From Sphingomonas metalli (GTDB taxonomy: Bacteria > Pseudomonadota > Alphaproteobacteria > Sphingomonadales > Sphingomonadaceae), in the NCBI RefSeq assembly GCF_014641735.1, contig NZ_BMIH01000006.1, forward strand, positions 38,196 through 102,195: a stretch of DNA of 64,000 nt, in the 5' to 3' direction. Shown here piece after piece: positions 22,662-32,200 of the stretch; within the stretch, counting starts at the first letter, position 1; each line of letters opens with the position of its first letter. Under the pieces are notes generated by a model. The model saw only the letters and a list, made by a program, of their open reading frames with translations. It made no database searches and was not told the origin of the DNA. The position numbers were made by a program, and so were the translations under genes.

Positions 22662-23360
22662 ATGACCCTGATCAAGCCTGTCAGCGAGACCACGCTCTAT
22701 GCGCCGATCAAGCGCTTCCTCGAGCGTCATGGGTTCGAGGTGAAGGGGGAGATCTGCGGCTGCGACATCGTCGGACTGGCACCCGGCGAACCCCCGCTCG
22801 TGGTCGTCACCGAACTCAAGCTATCCTTCTCGCTCGAGCTGCTGCTGCAGGCGGTCGAGCGGACGCGCTCGTCCGACATCGTCTATGTTGCGGTGCCGGC
22901 GACGCGCCGCGGCCGGGACCAGGACCGCCGGGTGCATCGGCTCTGCCGGTTGCTGGGGCTGGGCCTGCTCGCGGTCGACCTGCGACTCGGCACGGTCACC
23001 GTGCTCGCCGAGCCTGCGCCCTACCGGCCGCGTCCGAATCTGCCGCAGCGACGGCGGCTGGTGGCCGAGCATCGCCGTCGGAAGGGCGACCCGACCCAGG
23101 GTGGATTGACCCGCCAGCCGATCATGACGGCGTATCGCCAGCGCACGATCGCGTGCGCCCAGGCGATGCGGGAAGGACCGAAGCGCCCGAGGGATCTGCG
23201 CGGGCTCGCGAAGGATGCGGGCGCTATCCTGCTGCGCAACGTTTATGGCTGGTTCGAGCGCGTGGAGAAGGGGCTTTATGCGCTATCCGAGAGTGGTCGG
23301 CTCGCGATCGGCGAGAGCGAGAAGAGATCGTCGCCAACCCCGGAGCAGGAAGCGGCATAG
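22662..23360 (+). CDS. DUF2161 putative PD-(D/E)xK nuclease
   Basis: 232 residues. LYAPIKRFLERHGFEVKGEICGCDIVGL, then VVVTELKLSFSLELLLQAVER: D and E-x-K of a restriction-like fold, and the ELKLSFSLELLLQ string is typical of DUF2161. The C-terminal third is a winged-helix-like region (REGPKRPRDLRGLAKDAGAILLRNVYGWFERVEKGLYALSESGR). Divergent from the SNase-like gene. Role unknown; context is plasmid maintenance. Confidence 0.82.
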   Translation: MTLIKPVSETTLYAPIKRFLERHGFEVKGEICGCDIVGLAPGEPPLVVVTELKLSFSLELLLQAVERTRSSDIVYVAVPATRRGRDQDRRVHRLCRLLGLGLLAVDLRLGTVTVLAEPAPYRPRPNLPQRRRLVAEHRRRKGDPTQGGLTRQPIMTAYRQRTIACAQAMREGPKRPRDLRGLAKDAGAILLRNVYGWFERVEKGLYALSESGRLAIGESEKRSSPTPEQEAA

Positions 23361-23378
23361 CCTGCAGCCGGGAAAGAA

Positions 23379-23400
23379 GGGCGCCGCCGAAGCGGCGCCC
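23379..23400. terminator. Bidirectional terminator hairpin
   Basis: GGGCGCCGC-CGAA-GCGGCGCCC, perfect 9-bp arms with a stable CGAA tetraloop, between the convergent DUF2161 and DUF2493 genes. Confidence 0.7.
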
Positions 23401-23408
23401 GGAAGGGC

Positions 23409-24380
23409 TCAAGCCGCGACCGCTTCGCCCGAGGTACGGGCGTGGTGCTTGGGGTTGGTGCCGAGCGGACCACGCCGGTCGACGACGGCGATCCCGCGCT
23501 CCTTGGCCTGGATGACGAGCCGCTCCAGCACGCCGTTGCCGGCGAACGCGACGACGTAGCGCGGCTTCAACCCGAGCATCTGCTCGTTGCGACGGAAGCC
23601 TGCCCGAGCGCCGAGCCGGGTGTCGAGACTGAACGCGATCTGCGGTATCTTGTGACGCTCGGCCCAGGACGCCGCGAGCCGGTCGGCACCCTTGCCATCG
23701 CCGCCATGGACGAGGACCATGTCGGCGACATTGGCGCGCACCCGGTCGAGCGTGCGCCAGATCGCGTCGCCATAGGCCTTGGCATCGTCCGCGCTACCGA
23801 AGCTCAGCCGTCCGCCGGCAAAGATGACGGGCGTGCCCTCGGGCATCGCGGCCCGGCGCTTGCCTTCGGCGCGGGCCTTCAGGAACTCGCGTCCCTGGAC
23901 CACAGCGGAGGTGCTCACCGCATCGTGGCTGAGCCGCGAGCCGCCGGCCGGCTTCCAGGACGATCCGGTCTCGGCGAGGTAGAGCGCGGCCGCCGTTTCG
24001 CGGAGTGCCTCCAGCGCCAGCATCTCGCCTTCGGCGGCTTGCGCGCGCTCGACCTGCTGTTCGAGTTCAGCGGTGTGGACCTCCGAGCCGTCGTTGGTCG
24101 CGAGCAGCAGCCGGATCTCGTCGGTTGCCCGGTCGATGCGGGTCGAGGCCTTGGCAGCGGCGCGGTGGAAGAGGTTTACGAAACCCCAGCCAAGCTCCTC
24201 GGCTTGGTCCTCGAGGATGGTGTCGGTGAACAGTGCGAACAGGTCGGACCAGACGGCGGCGAGCGTCTGGTCGATGGCTTCCGGCTCGGGTCGGGCGAGG
24301 GGACGCGCACCGGGATCGCTGGCGATCGAGAAATGCCCGAGTTCGAGCGCGGCGAGTTGGGCGGCAAGGGTGGTCGGCAT
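23409..24380 (-). CDS. DUF2493 (SLOG-type) protein
   Basis: 323 residues from the ATG at 24380. The first ~190 residues are helical with a coiled-coil stretch (VHTAELEQQVERAQAAEGEMLALEAL as two runs). The C-terminal ~130 form the Rossmann-like DUF2493 domain: VIFAGGRLSF, then DMVLVHGGDGKGADRLAASWA and YVVAFAGNGVLERLVIQAKE. Related SLOG domains bind nucleotides and appear in defence and signalling systems. First gene of a leftward cluster; shares its leader blocks with ssb. Confidence 0.85.
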   Translation of the reverse strand: MPTTLAAQLAALELGHFSIASDPGARPLARPEPEAIDQTLAAVWSDLFALFTDTILEDQAEELGWGFVNLFHRAAAKASTRIDRATDEIRLLLATNDGSEVHTAELEQQVERAQAAEGEMLALEALRETAAALYLAETGSSWKPAGGSRLSHDAVSTSAVVQGREFLKARAEGKRRAAMPEGTPVIFAGGRLSFGSADDAKAYGDAIWRTLDRVRANVADMVLVHGGDGKGADRLAASWAERHKIPQIAFSLDTRLGARAGFRRNEQMLGLKPRYVVAFAGNGVLERLVIQAKERGIAVVDRRGPLGTNPKHHARTSGEAVAA

Positions 24381-24442
24381 GAGAGGTCTCCTGTCAGACG
24401 CCGCGGATCTGCGGCGACGCGTGCCCTCCACCCGGCGGCATC

Positions 24443-24576
24443 AGGGCCGGGCGCCACTCCCCGACAAGGCTGGCGCGGGCCGCCTCGCGAGGGCGTCAGC
24501 CCAAGCAAGGCAACACGGGCCGCAGGCGGGCGGGTTGCGCCTGGACCGCCGGCGGGTAGAGGGCCTCTCGCGCCCG
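24443..24576 (-). promoter_or_regulatory. Conserved five-block leader upstream of DUF2493 gene
   Basis: Blocks at 24443-24450, 24467-24480, 24510-24521, 24532-24538 and 24567-24576 are identical to those upstream of ssb, in the same order. Spacing of blocks 3 to 4 is 22 in both; other gaps differ by 4 to 23 bases. Confidence 0.55.
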
Positions 24577-24610
24577 CACCGCGGCACTGGCCGAACCTCG
24601 TATCCGGCTC

Positions 24611-25255
24611 TCAGGCGACGAGCCTCGGCTGGCTTTCGGGCGCGCATGCCAGCCCGATCTCGCGTGCGATCCGTGCCGCCAGCCGGGAGTGGTCGACCAG
24701 CTCGGTCATGCGAGCCCAATGGTTGCGCTCGCCGACATAGTCGGACCGGCCTCGGCAGCGGCGGAACAGGATCTCGCCCGGCCCGAAGCCTCCGATTGAG
24801 ACCTGGCAATAGAGCTCGTCTCCGTGCAGGATGACCTCGCCCGACACCGCAGGACCGCCAGCGCAGACGCGAATGTCATATCGACCTCGTTCGAGGTGCA
24901 GCGCGTCGGCGAGCCGTTTCAGCGCCCGCCGTGCTTCCGTGTGGAAGGTCCGCTTGGCATCAGCGTCATGGTCGACGCCGCGCGCCGCGAGCAGGGTGAG
25001 CAACGGGGTGCGCGCAATCTCGGCCAAGGCATCGCCGCAGAGCGTGCGAAGGGCCGGCCGATCCGGCATCGTGGTCGTTGCGACAGCCCCGAGATGCTGG
25101 GCGAGTAGCACCACGGCAGGGTCGGATTCGAATGACTTGCCGGCGTTGCGGCAGTCCTGGGCAGCGGCCTGAATGGCGTGGAGGCAGGCAGCAATGGTGT
25201 CGAGGCCGCTCGGATCGAGCGCCTGTGCGAAGCGGTAGCCGACGTCGTAGGTCAT
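24611..25255 (-). CDS. Hypothetical protein, 214 residues
   Basis: Helical N-terminal half (AACLHAIQAAAQDCRNAGKSF; PALRTLCGDALAEIARTPLLTLLAARGVDHDADA), then a beta-rich domain (YDIRVCAGGPAVSGEVILHGDELYCQVSIGG) and an Arg-rich segment (RRCRGRSDYVGERNHWARM). No signal peptide or membrane helix. Regularly next to ArdC and DUF2493 genes in sphingomonad elements, but function unknown. 64-bp gap to ardC on the same strand, with GAGGAG-type ribosome sites. Confidence 0.65.
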   Translation of the reverse strand: MTYDVGYRFAQALDPSGLDTIAACLHAIQAAAQDCRNAGKSFESDPAVVLLAQHLGAVATTTMPDRPALRTLCGDALAEIARTPLLTLLAARGVDHDADAKRTFHTEARRALKRLADALHLERGRYDIRVCAGGPAVSGEVILHGDELYCQVSIGGFGPGEILFRRCRGRSDYVGERNHWARMTELVDHSRLAARIAREIGLACAPESQPRLVA

Positions 25256-25319
25256 GAGGAAATCTCCTGAGGAGAGGAGGTGCAGCGGGGAGCCCTGCGG
25301 GCCGCCGAGAGGGTGCGGG

Positions 25320-26234
25320 TCAGGCGGCGAGCGAGAGCTCGGCGGGGCGCTCGGCGCGGCCGAGCTTCAGCAGATAGGCGGAGGCCTCCTCGGCCTTGGC
25401 GGCCGCGGTCAGGATCGCGCGGGCATCGGTCTTGAGGACCTTGAGCCAGCTGCCGAGATAGCTCGCATGATCGTCGAGATGGTCGACCGGTAGCCCAAGT
25501 TCGGCGCCGATCATCGCCGAGGCGAGCTCGGCGACCAGCTCCTCGACGGCGTAAGCGTCGCTCCCGAAGCGACCACCCAGCGAGCGGTCCAGTCGGCTTC
25601 GGTGTCCCGTCCAGTGCGCAAGCTCATGCGCCAGTGTCGACCGGTAGAGGTCGCGCGTCCGGAACTGCGACACCTCCGGCATGGTGATCTGGTCGGTCGA
25701 GGGCATGTAATAGGCCTCGCTGCCAACGTGGCGCAGCGACGCCGGGATAGCGGCGAAGAAGGTGTCGAGCTCGCGATCACGCGCAGTCGGTTCGGGCAGC
25801 GACACGGGCTCGGGCCGGAACCGCTCGGGCAGTCCCTCGATCTGGTCGACGTTGAAGACGGTAAAGCTCTTCAGCACGCGGCGCGCCTCGTCTTCGCGCT
25901 CGCCCGTCGCGGGATCCTCAATCTCCTTGGTATAGCTCTTGTAGAAGATGGCGAGCGTACCGCGCTCGCCCTTGCGCACCTGGGCTCCGAGCAGCTGTGC
26001 CTGGTGGTAGGTCATCCAGGTCGGCGAGCCGAAGCCGCGTGATTGTGCCGCCATCCAGAGCCAGATGACGTTGACCCCTCGATAAGGCGTTCCGCAGACG
26101 CGCAAGGGCCTGGAGACAGGACCGCCGGTCCAGGGTTGGCGCCATGGCCTGACGCCGGCCTCCAGGCGTTCGATGATGGCGTTGGTGATTGTCTCGGCGG
26201 GGCTGGTCGGCGGGGTGGATCGGCTGTGGCGCAT
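25320..26234 (-). CDS. ardC: ArdC-family antirestriction protein
   Basis: 304 residues from the ATG at 26234. N-terminal DUF1738 ssDNA-binding part (IIERLEAGVRPWRQPWTGG; NVIWLWMAAQSRGF; TYHQAQLLGAQVRKGERG), then a metallopeptidase-like domain with H203-E204-x2-H207 (LAHELAHWTGH) and a downstream VEELVAELASA. ArdC shields incoming single strands from host restriction during conjugation. Full length and with intact metal site. Adjacent to the ParB-like gene. Confidence 0.93.
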   Translation of the reverse strand: MRHSRSTPPTSPAETITNAIIERLEAGVRPWRQPWTGGPVSRPLRVCGTPYRGVNVIWLWMAAQSRGFGSPTWMTYHQAQLLGAQVRKGERGTLAIFYKSYTKEIEDPATGEREDEARRVLKSFTVFNVDQIEGLPERFRPEPVSLPEPTARDRELDTFFAAIPASLRHVGSEAYYMPSTDQITMPEVSQFRTRDLYRSTLAHELAHWTGHRSRLDRSLGGRFGSDAYAVEELVAELASAMIGAELGLPVDHLDDHASYLGSWLKVLKTDARAILTAAAKAEEASAYLLKLGRAERPAELSLAA

Positions 26235-26315
26235 CGCGCGGCTCCTCTGATCACGAGCCGGATCGGCTCGCCCCGGCGACAGCCGTCTCCCCTCTCTCGC
26301 GAAGCCGAAGACAAA

Positions 26316-26342
26316 GGGGCGACCTCCGGTGGAGGCCGCCCC
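26316..26342 (-). terminator. Hairpin after parB-like gene
   Basis: GGGGCG-A-CCTCC and GGAGG-C-CGCCCC pair with one A/C mismatch around GGT, 18 bp past the ParB-like stop. No T-run. Confidence 0.6.
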
Positions 26343-26359
26343 AGAATGCCGCGTGCCGC

Positions 26360-28378
26360 TCAGGCAGCGTCGCGGTCGATCACGTCGCGGGCATGATCGA
26401 GCTCGGTCGCGCTGGCGTCCGCTTCGTCCGGCAGCGTGGCCGGATCGCCGTCGGCTTGCCGGGCAGGTTCGGGTGCGAAGCGCATTGCGGCCGGCAGCCA
26501 CGCCCGTGCGGCCTGCTTGGTGCTGACCTCGCCGATGAAGTCGCCAGCACAGATCTTCTCGCAGGTGGCGGCGAGGTCGGCCTTCTTGGCATTGCCGTAG
26601 CGCGCGGCAAGTGCGGGTCCGTCGATCTCGGTCAGAACGTCGAACATGACGGGCTTGGTGACCTTGTCGAAGAAGTTTGCCGCTGTCGGCCGCCACCAGG
26701 CGGCGACGTCGATGCCGAGCAGATGGCCCAGATGATCGTGGAAGCGGCAGCCGCCAGTGCCCGTGCCCGCAACGCTCGCCTCGAGACTGCCGGCAACCGC
26801 GTGGCCGAGCCACGCCGCTCGTTCGTCGGGCCCGAGCGCGCGAAAGGCGTCGAACCGCGCCTCGGCGGTATCGAGAGTGGTCCAGCTGCTATCGAGCGCC
26901 TGGCCGGCTTCTACCCGGGCGAGGGTGGCGGGCGCTTCGGGGATCTTGAACCCGATCACCGGCTCCTGCGGCGGCCTGGCGTTGAGCGACGAGCCGTACC
27001 GCTCCACCCCGTGGCCGGGCTTGCGGTCGACCATCAGGAAGATCGCGAGATCGAGCGCGAAGTCGGGATCGGCCGCGACATGGACCGCGAGGATATCGCG
27101 GCGCTGGATCGCGAGCTCGTCGGTCAGCCGCTGCGAGAGACCGACGGTCCGCGGGGCAGGCTCGCTCGCCTCGTCGTCGCCGTCGCCGTCGTCGGGTCCA
27201 TTCTCCTCCTGCGGCGTACGCTCGATATAGAGCGTCTGGTGCAGCCGCGGCGTGCCGTCGGGGCCGAGGACGAGGAAGGCACCGATCTGGGGTCGGAGTG
27301 CCTCGTCGAGCACCGGCGGCTTGTCGGTGATCGCCTCGACCGCCTTCTCGATGGTCTCGAGCTCGGTCTCGGCCTCCGCCCGGTCTTGGTCGCTGCTCGC
27401 CTCGTCCTCCAGCAGCGCGATCTTGTCCGCTGCCTGAGCCTCAAGCGCCGCGACCTGCTCCTGCTCGCTCTCGGTCAGCGCCGCAGGCTTGAGTTCGACC
27501 CGCTCGAGACCCTCGGTCTGCTGCCAGTCGACATAGCGGTCGAGCGTCGAGCGGATCCAGGCATAGCCGGTTTCGGCCGCGAGCGTCGCGGCGGCCTCGT
27601 CCATCGTCTCGTTGGCGAGTCGTTCGAGGATGGCGATGTCGAGCCAGCGGGTGGAGGTGTCGTCGGCGAAGAGGTCACGGTCGATGCGGCCGCCTGCTGC
27701 GAGGTAGGCGTCCTCGCCGACGAGCCGGGCGCGCGGATCGGCGGCGGAGACGGTCGCCTGCGTCATCATGCGCCGGATGCTGTCCGGGTGTGCGCCGCCA
27801 TAGCCGCGGCTCATCTGGTCGAAGACATGCGCCTGGCGCTCGCGGTCGGGCGTCGAGGCATAGGCCTTGGCGACGTCGAGGGTGATCTCGCCGTCGGCGA
27901 GTGCCTGGAACACCACCGGCGCGAGGCTCGCGAGCCGGAGGCGGCCTTCGACGAACCGCACGGTAACGCCGAACCGACGAGCCACGCCGTCGACGTCCGA
28001 ACCCTGTTCGATGAAGTGCTGGAAGGCGAGGCATTCGTCCGCCGGGTTCAGCGCCAGCTTCTGGAAGTTCTCGGCCAGGCTCGCCTCGGCCACCGCGCTA
28101 CCGAGATCGTCGAGCACGAGGCAGGGCACCGCGAAGTCGGCGGCGAGCTTGCCGTCGTCTGCGAGCGCCTTCAGCGCGGCATGGCGACGACCACCTGCCT
28201 CGACGGCGAAGGTGCCGCGCGGCTTCTTGTTGGCGGTCACGATCAGGTTCTGGAGCAGGCCACGCGCTTCGATGTCGGCACGGAGCTGGGCGTCGGCGGC
28301 GGCATCGCTGCGGCGGCGGACATTGCGCTTGGAGGGCACGAGCTTGGCAAGCGGGATAGTCTGGATCATCGTCTTCAC
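26360..28378 (-). CDS. ParB/RepB/Spo0J-family protein
   Basis: 672 residues (MKTMIQ; second ATG at 28369). ParB N-domain: IPLAKLVPSKRNVR, AGGRRHAALKAL (the GxRRxxA CTP-binding box), and LAENFQKLALNPADECLAF; then an HTH (GVARRFGVTVRFVEGRLRL). The C-terminal ~400 residues, with a coiled coil and an acidic DDGDGDDEASE stretch, far exceed chromosomal ParB (about 300). No ParA and no obvious parS array nearby, so it may be a transfer-element ParB-like nuclease or regulator rather than a segregation protein. Confidence 0.85.
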   Translation of the reverse strand: MKTMIQTIPLAKLVPSKRNVRRRSDAAADAQLRADIEARGLLQNLIVTANKKPRGTFAVEAGGRRHAALKALADDGKLAADFAVPCLVLDDLGSAVAEASLAENFQKLALNPADECLAFQHFIEQGSDVDGVARRFGVTVRFVEGRLRLASLAPVVFQALADGEITLDVAKAYASTPDRERQAHVFDQMSRGYGGAHPDSIRRMMTQATVSAADPRARLVGEDAYLAAGGRIDRDLFADDTSTRWLDIAILERLANETMDEAAATLAAETGYAWIRSTLDRYVDWQQTEGLERVELKPAALTESEQEQVAALEAQAADKIALLEDEASSDQDRAEAETELETIEKAVEAITDKPPVLDEALRPQIGAFLVLGPDGTPRLHQTLYIERTPQEENGPDDGDGDDEASEPAPRTVGLSQRLTDELAIQRRDILAVHVAADPDFALDLAIFLMVDRKPGHGVERYGSSLNARPPQEPVIGFKIPEAPATLARVEAGQALDSSWTTLDTAEARFDAFRALGPDERAAWLGHAVAGSLEASVAGTGTGGCRFHDHLGHLLGIDVAAWWRPTAANFFDKVTKPVMFDVLTEIDGPALAARYGNAKKADLAATCEKICAGDFIGEVSTKQAARAWLPAAMRFAPEPARQADGDPATLPDEADASATELDHARDVIDRDAA

Positions 28379-28463
28379 TCCTGGTGACGAGCCCGCGTGC
28401 GCTCACGCCGGCTCGCGCCATCCGACGCGTCCTCCTCTCTCAAACGGTGCGGGGAATGCCCGA

Positions 28464-28922
28464 TCAGGCGATCAGACGGCTGAGGCGTTCGTCGACCGAT
28501 GCGGCGAAGGGGTTGATCACGACAGTGCCGCGCCACGCGAAGCCGCTCGACATGTCCTCGGAGAGGAGCAGCGCGCATCCTGCCTCGGCGGCGGCGTTGA
28601 GGATCAGCGCGTCCCAGAGCTGCAGCTGGTGGGCGCTGGAGAGATCGAGCGCCGAGAGGAAGGCCGAGCTGTTGCTGTCGGCCGTCCCGAACGCTCGGGC
28701 CATGCGGAGCACCGTCTCGCGCGCCTCGTCGCGCGAGGCACCCGACCGGTTCAGCACCACATAGAGTTCGCCGAGGACCTGGACAGGGGCGATGAGCGAG
28801 GCTCGACTCCGCAATTGCCTCAGGAGCGTGCGGCCGGCTTCGATCTTTGCGGCATCGTCGGGATGGCGACCGACGCCGGCGATATAGGCCAGGACGTTGG
28901 TGTCGAACGCGATACGGCTCAC
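28464..28922 (-). CDS. vapC: PIN-domain toxin (VapC-like)
   Basis: 152 residues. PIN acidic residues visible: D8 in IAFDTNVLAY, E in VLGELYVVL, D in LQLWDALILNAA and ED in LLLSEDMSSG. VapC toxins cut tRNA or rRNA. ATGA overlap with the Phd-like antitoxin gene upstream gives the standard antitoxin-first module, which stabilises the element. Confidence 0.9.
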   Translation of the reverse strand: MSRIAFDTNVLAYIAGVGRHPDDAAKIEAGRTLLRQLRSRASLIAPVQVLGELYVVLNRSGASRDEARETVLRMARAFGTADSNSSAFLSALDLSSAHQLQLWDALILNAAAEAGCALLLSEDMSSGFAWRGTVVINPFAASVDERLSRLIA

Positions 28923-29155
28923 TCGTACAGATCCTCGCGCCGCCAGCCCTGGCCGTTGCGGCGGGGCAGGGCAGAGACGAAGTCGAGCAGGGCGTCGATC
29001 TCGGGGCCTTGCCGGTCGAGGTTGTCGACCGGGGTGACCTTTGCGACGGGGCGGCCACGCGAGGTGACGACGAAGCTCTCGCCCTCCTGCACCTCGCGGA
29101 GCAGTTCGGAGAAGCGCTGGTTTGCGTCGCTGGCGCTGATCGCCCGTTCCATCAC
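28919..29155 (-). CDS. Phd/YefM-type antitoxin
   Basis: 78 residues. AISASDANQRFSELLREVQEGESFVVTSRGRPVAKVTP is the Phd/YefM DNA-binding fold; the C-terminal tail (GPEIDALLDFVSALPR) would wrap the toxin. MM start at 29155 or 29152. It probably represses its own promoter in 29156-29211, where GTGGTTACACC and TATTTAGGTG tracts are AT-rich. Confidence 0.9.
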   Translation of the reverse strand: MMERAISASDANQRFSELLREVQEGESFVVTSRGRPVAKVTPVDNLDRQGPEIDALLDFVSALPRRNGQGWRREDLYE

Positions 29156-29211
29156 CGATCCTTTCTAGTGGTTACACCTAAATAGAGGATGAGCGTCCTT
29201 GTGTCGACTGC

Positions 29212-32200
29212 TCACCGGCCGCCGGACAGACGCTCGACGATCTCCGCGGCCCTGATAGCGGGGACGAACAACCGGGTCTGGTAGCGGATGATCTCGGTGA
29301 AGCAGCCGAGCGCCTTGAGTTCGCCGAGGCGGGCGGGGTCGAAGCCGACAAGTTCGAGCCGCCGTTCGCCACCCACCAGCGAGCGCTTCAGCTGAACCGA
29401 GCGCGTGCCGGGGATGGTACAGCACCGGCCGGTCTCGAGCACTCCGGACACCAGGGCAGAAACCGGAACGGCGTGGTCAAGGTCCAAGCCGAACCGGCGA
29501 CCCAGCTCAGAGACGGCGGCCGCGGGAACGGGCCTGCCGAGGAGCGACCGGCCCTTCTCGTCGACGACCCGCAGCACCTGGACGTGATCATCGGGGAGGG
29601 CATCCCAGATCGGCAGAAGTAATCCGGTCGCGAGATGCATCGTCTCGCTCTGCGTCGATGCCGTCGCCTCCTCCACCTCAGCGTTCCATGCCGCAGCGAA
29701 GGCCGTACTGTCGGCGGGACGCCAATGCGTTTCGTCGAACTGGCCATGGCCGATATGCTCGCGGCGGAGAGGCCGGACCAGCTCGTAGCGGCGGAGCGGC
29801 AGGCCGGCTTCGTTGAGAAGGCTGCGGGCATGCAATCGGACCGCGGCGCGGCCCGAGCGATCGTTGATCAGGAGACACGAGCCGTCGCGCTCGGCGAGCC
29901 GCAGGGCCGCCTCTGACCGGAGCGGCCGGGGTCGCTGTTCGAGATCGAGGGTGAGGAGGTGGCTCGTCGCGCCGCTCGACGGATCGGTCCGCAGGATACG
30001 ATCATTTCTGACGGTCAGTGTCTCGACGAGGAGCGTCTCGACACCGACATCGAGGGTTCCGGCTTCGCGTGCCGCGGCGACCTGTGCCTCGACGAGCCCA
30101 AGATACTCCTCGAAGATCGCATTCTGGAGCGCGATCGGAAAGGCGAGGAGCCGGTTGAGCCAGCGCTGGATCGGCGGAAGATCGTCGCGCAAGCCGCCGC
30201 CTTCGGCTTCCAGCACGAGCCCGGATCGCCCCTGGAAGTCGGCGCAGGTGATCGACCGGAGCTTGCCGGCGAACAGCAACCGGTACCAGTTCGTGAGCGC
30301 GTCCTTGGCATAGTCGCTCTCGAGGTTGTCGGCCGGGTTGAAGAGGTTCTGGCCGCCGGTCTGCCGTTGCCCTCGGGTCAGCGCGCCGAGCGCATCGAGA
30401 CGCCGCGCGATGGTCGAGATGAACCGGCGTTCGCCGCGTACGTCGGTGGTGACCGGCCGGAACAAGGGGGCGGACGCCTGCGCGCTTCGGTGCGTGCGCC
30501 CGAGCCCCTGAATGGCCGCATCGGCGCGCCAGCCGGGTTCGAGCAGATAGTGGATGCGGCGTGCCTGGTTCCTGGCCTTGAGGCACGCATGGTAGCTGCG
30601 GCCGGTGCCGCCCGCGTCGCTGAAGACGAGCAGCTTCTTGTTGCCGTCCATGAAGGCCTGCGCTTCAGCGAGGTTGCTGCGCGGCGACCGGCGTTCGAGC
30701 CGCTGCTGGCGGGCGCGGTCGAGCACGAGCCGCCGGGTGCGGCCGGTCACTTCCGCGACACGGTCGGTTCCGAACCGCTCGAGAATGGCATCGAGGGCGG
30801 TGGCGACCGGGGGCAGCGCACAGAGCTGCTCGACCATGCTGTCCCGCGCCTCGATCGCTGCCCGGCAGTGAACGGGATGGCCCTGGTCATCGACCATGGG
30901 TTCGGAGCGGATGTTGCCGTCAGGATCGGTGAAGACCCGCATCTGCCGCGTCGGGAAAGCGCGGACCAGATAGTCGACGACATATTCGCGCGGCGAAAGG
31001 TCGATCTCGAGCGTCTCGCGCTCGGCTGGATCGAGGTCGGCGAGCCGGCGGTCGAGCATGGCTTCGGAGGTCGAGACGAGCTGCACGACGACCGCGTTCC
31101 CGTTTTCCAGATCGGTCGCGATCGCCGGCAGGAGGCTCGGCAGCTTGGCCGAGAGCAAGAGCTGGGCGAAGAAGCGCTGCTTGACGCTCTCGAAGCGGGA
31201 GAGCGCGGCCGACTTGGCATTGGCGTTGAGGGTCGACCCCGACGCGCTGTCGACGACGCGGGTCGCTTCGAGCGCGGCGCCAAGATTGCGGTGGATGATT
31301 GCCCAGGCCTCGGCGTAGGCGTCGTAGACGCGGACCTGCTCGGAGGTGAGCGCATGCTCCAGCAGATCATATTCGACACCAGCAAACGAGAGCGCCCGGG
31401 CGGTGTAGAGGCCGAGCGCCTTCAGGTCGCGCGCGACGAGCTCCATCGCCGCGATGCCGCCGGCGCGGACACCGGTGATGAACGCCTCGCGGGTCGCAAA
31501 CGCTGTCCCGGGGCCCCACAGGCCGAGCCGGCTGGCATAGCTCAGGTTGGCGACGTCCGACGCACCGGTCGCCGAGACATAGAGGGCGCGGGCGCGGGGC
31601 AGGCGGTTCTGGAGCCGCAGGCCGGCGAGGCCCTGTTCCGAGCCCTTGATGCGACCGCGAGAACCCTCGCCCCCGGCGGCGTTGGCGAGCGCGTGCGCCT
31701 CGTCGAACGCGATTAGGCCCTCGAAGCTTTCGCCCGCCCACTCGAGGATCTGCTGGAGGCGGGTGACCTCCTCCCGTCCCGATCGGAGCGTCGGATAGGT
31801 GACGAAGAGGATGCCCTCGTCAAGCGTGATGGGCGTGCCGAGCTTCCACTGCGACAGCGGCTGCACGTCGAGGCTCATGCCGCCGAGCGCGCTCCAGTCG
31901 CGCCGCGCGTCCTCGAGCAGCGTCTCGTTCTTGCTGAGCCAGATGTGCCGCTTGCGCCCCCGTGCCCACTGATCGCGGATGATGCCGGCAATCTGCCGGC
32001 CCTTGCCGGCACCGGTGCCGTCGCCGAGGAAGAAGCCCTGTCGATAGGCGATCCCGTCCTCCGCCATCGTGAGGTCGGTGCCGGCCTCGTCCGCGACGAA
32101 GTGGCCGGGCAGGTCGCGCTCGAAGGCACCGCCGGCATAGACGAGCGTCTCGAGCTGCGCGGCCGAGAGCAGGGCTTGGCGCACGACGCCGGAGGGCAGG

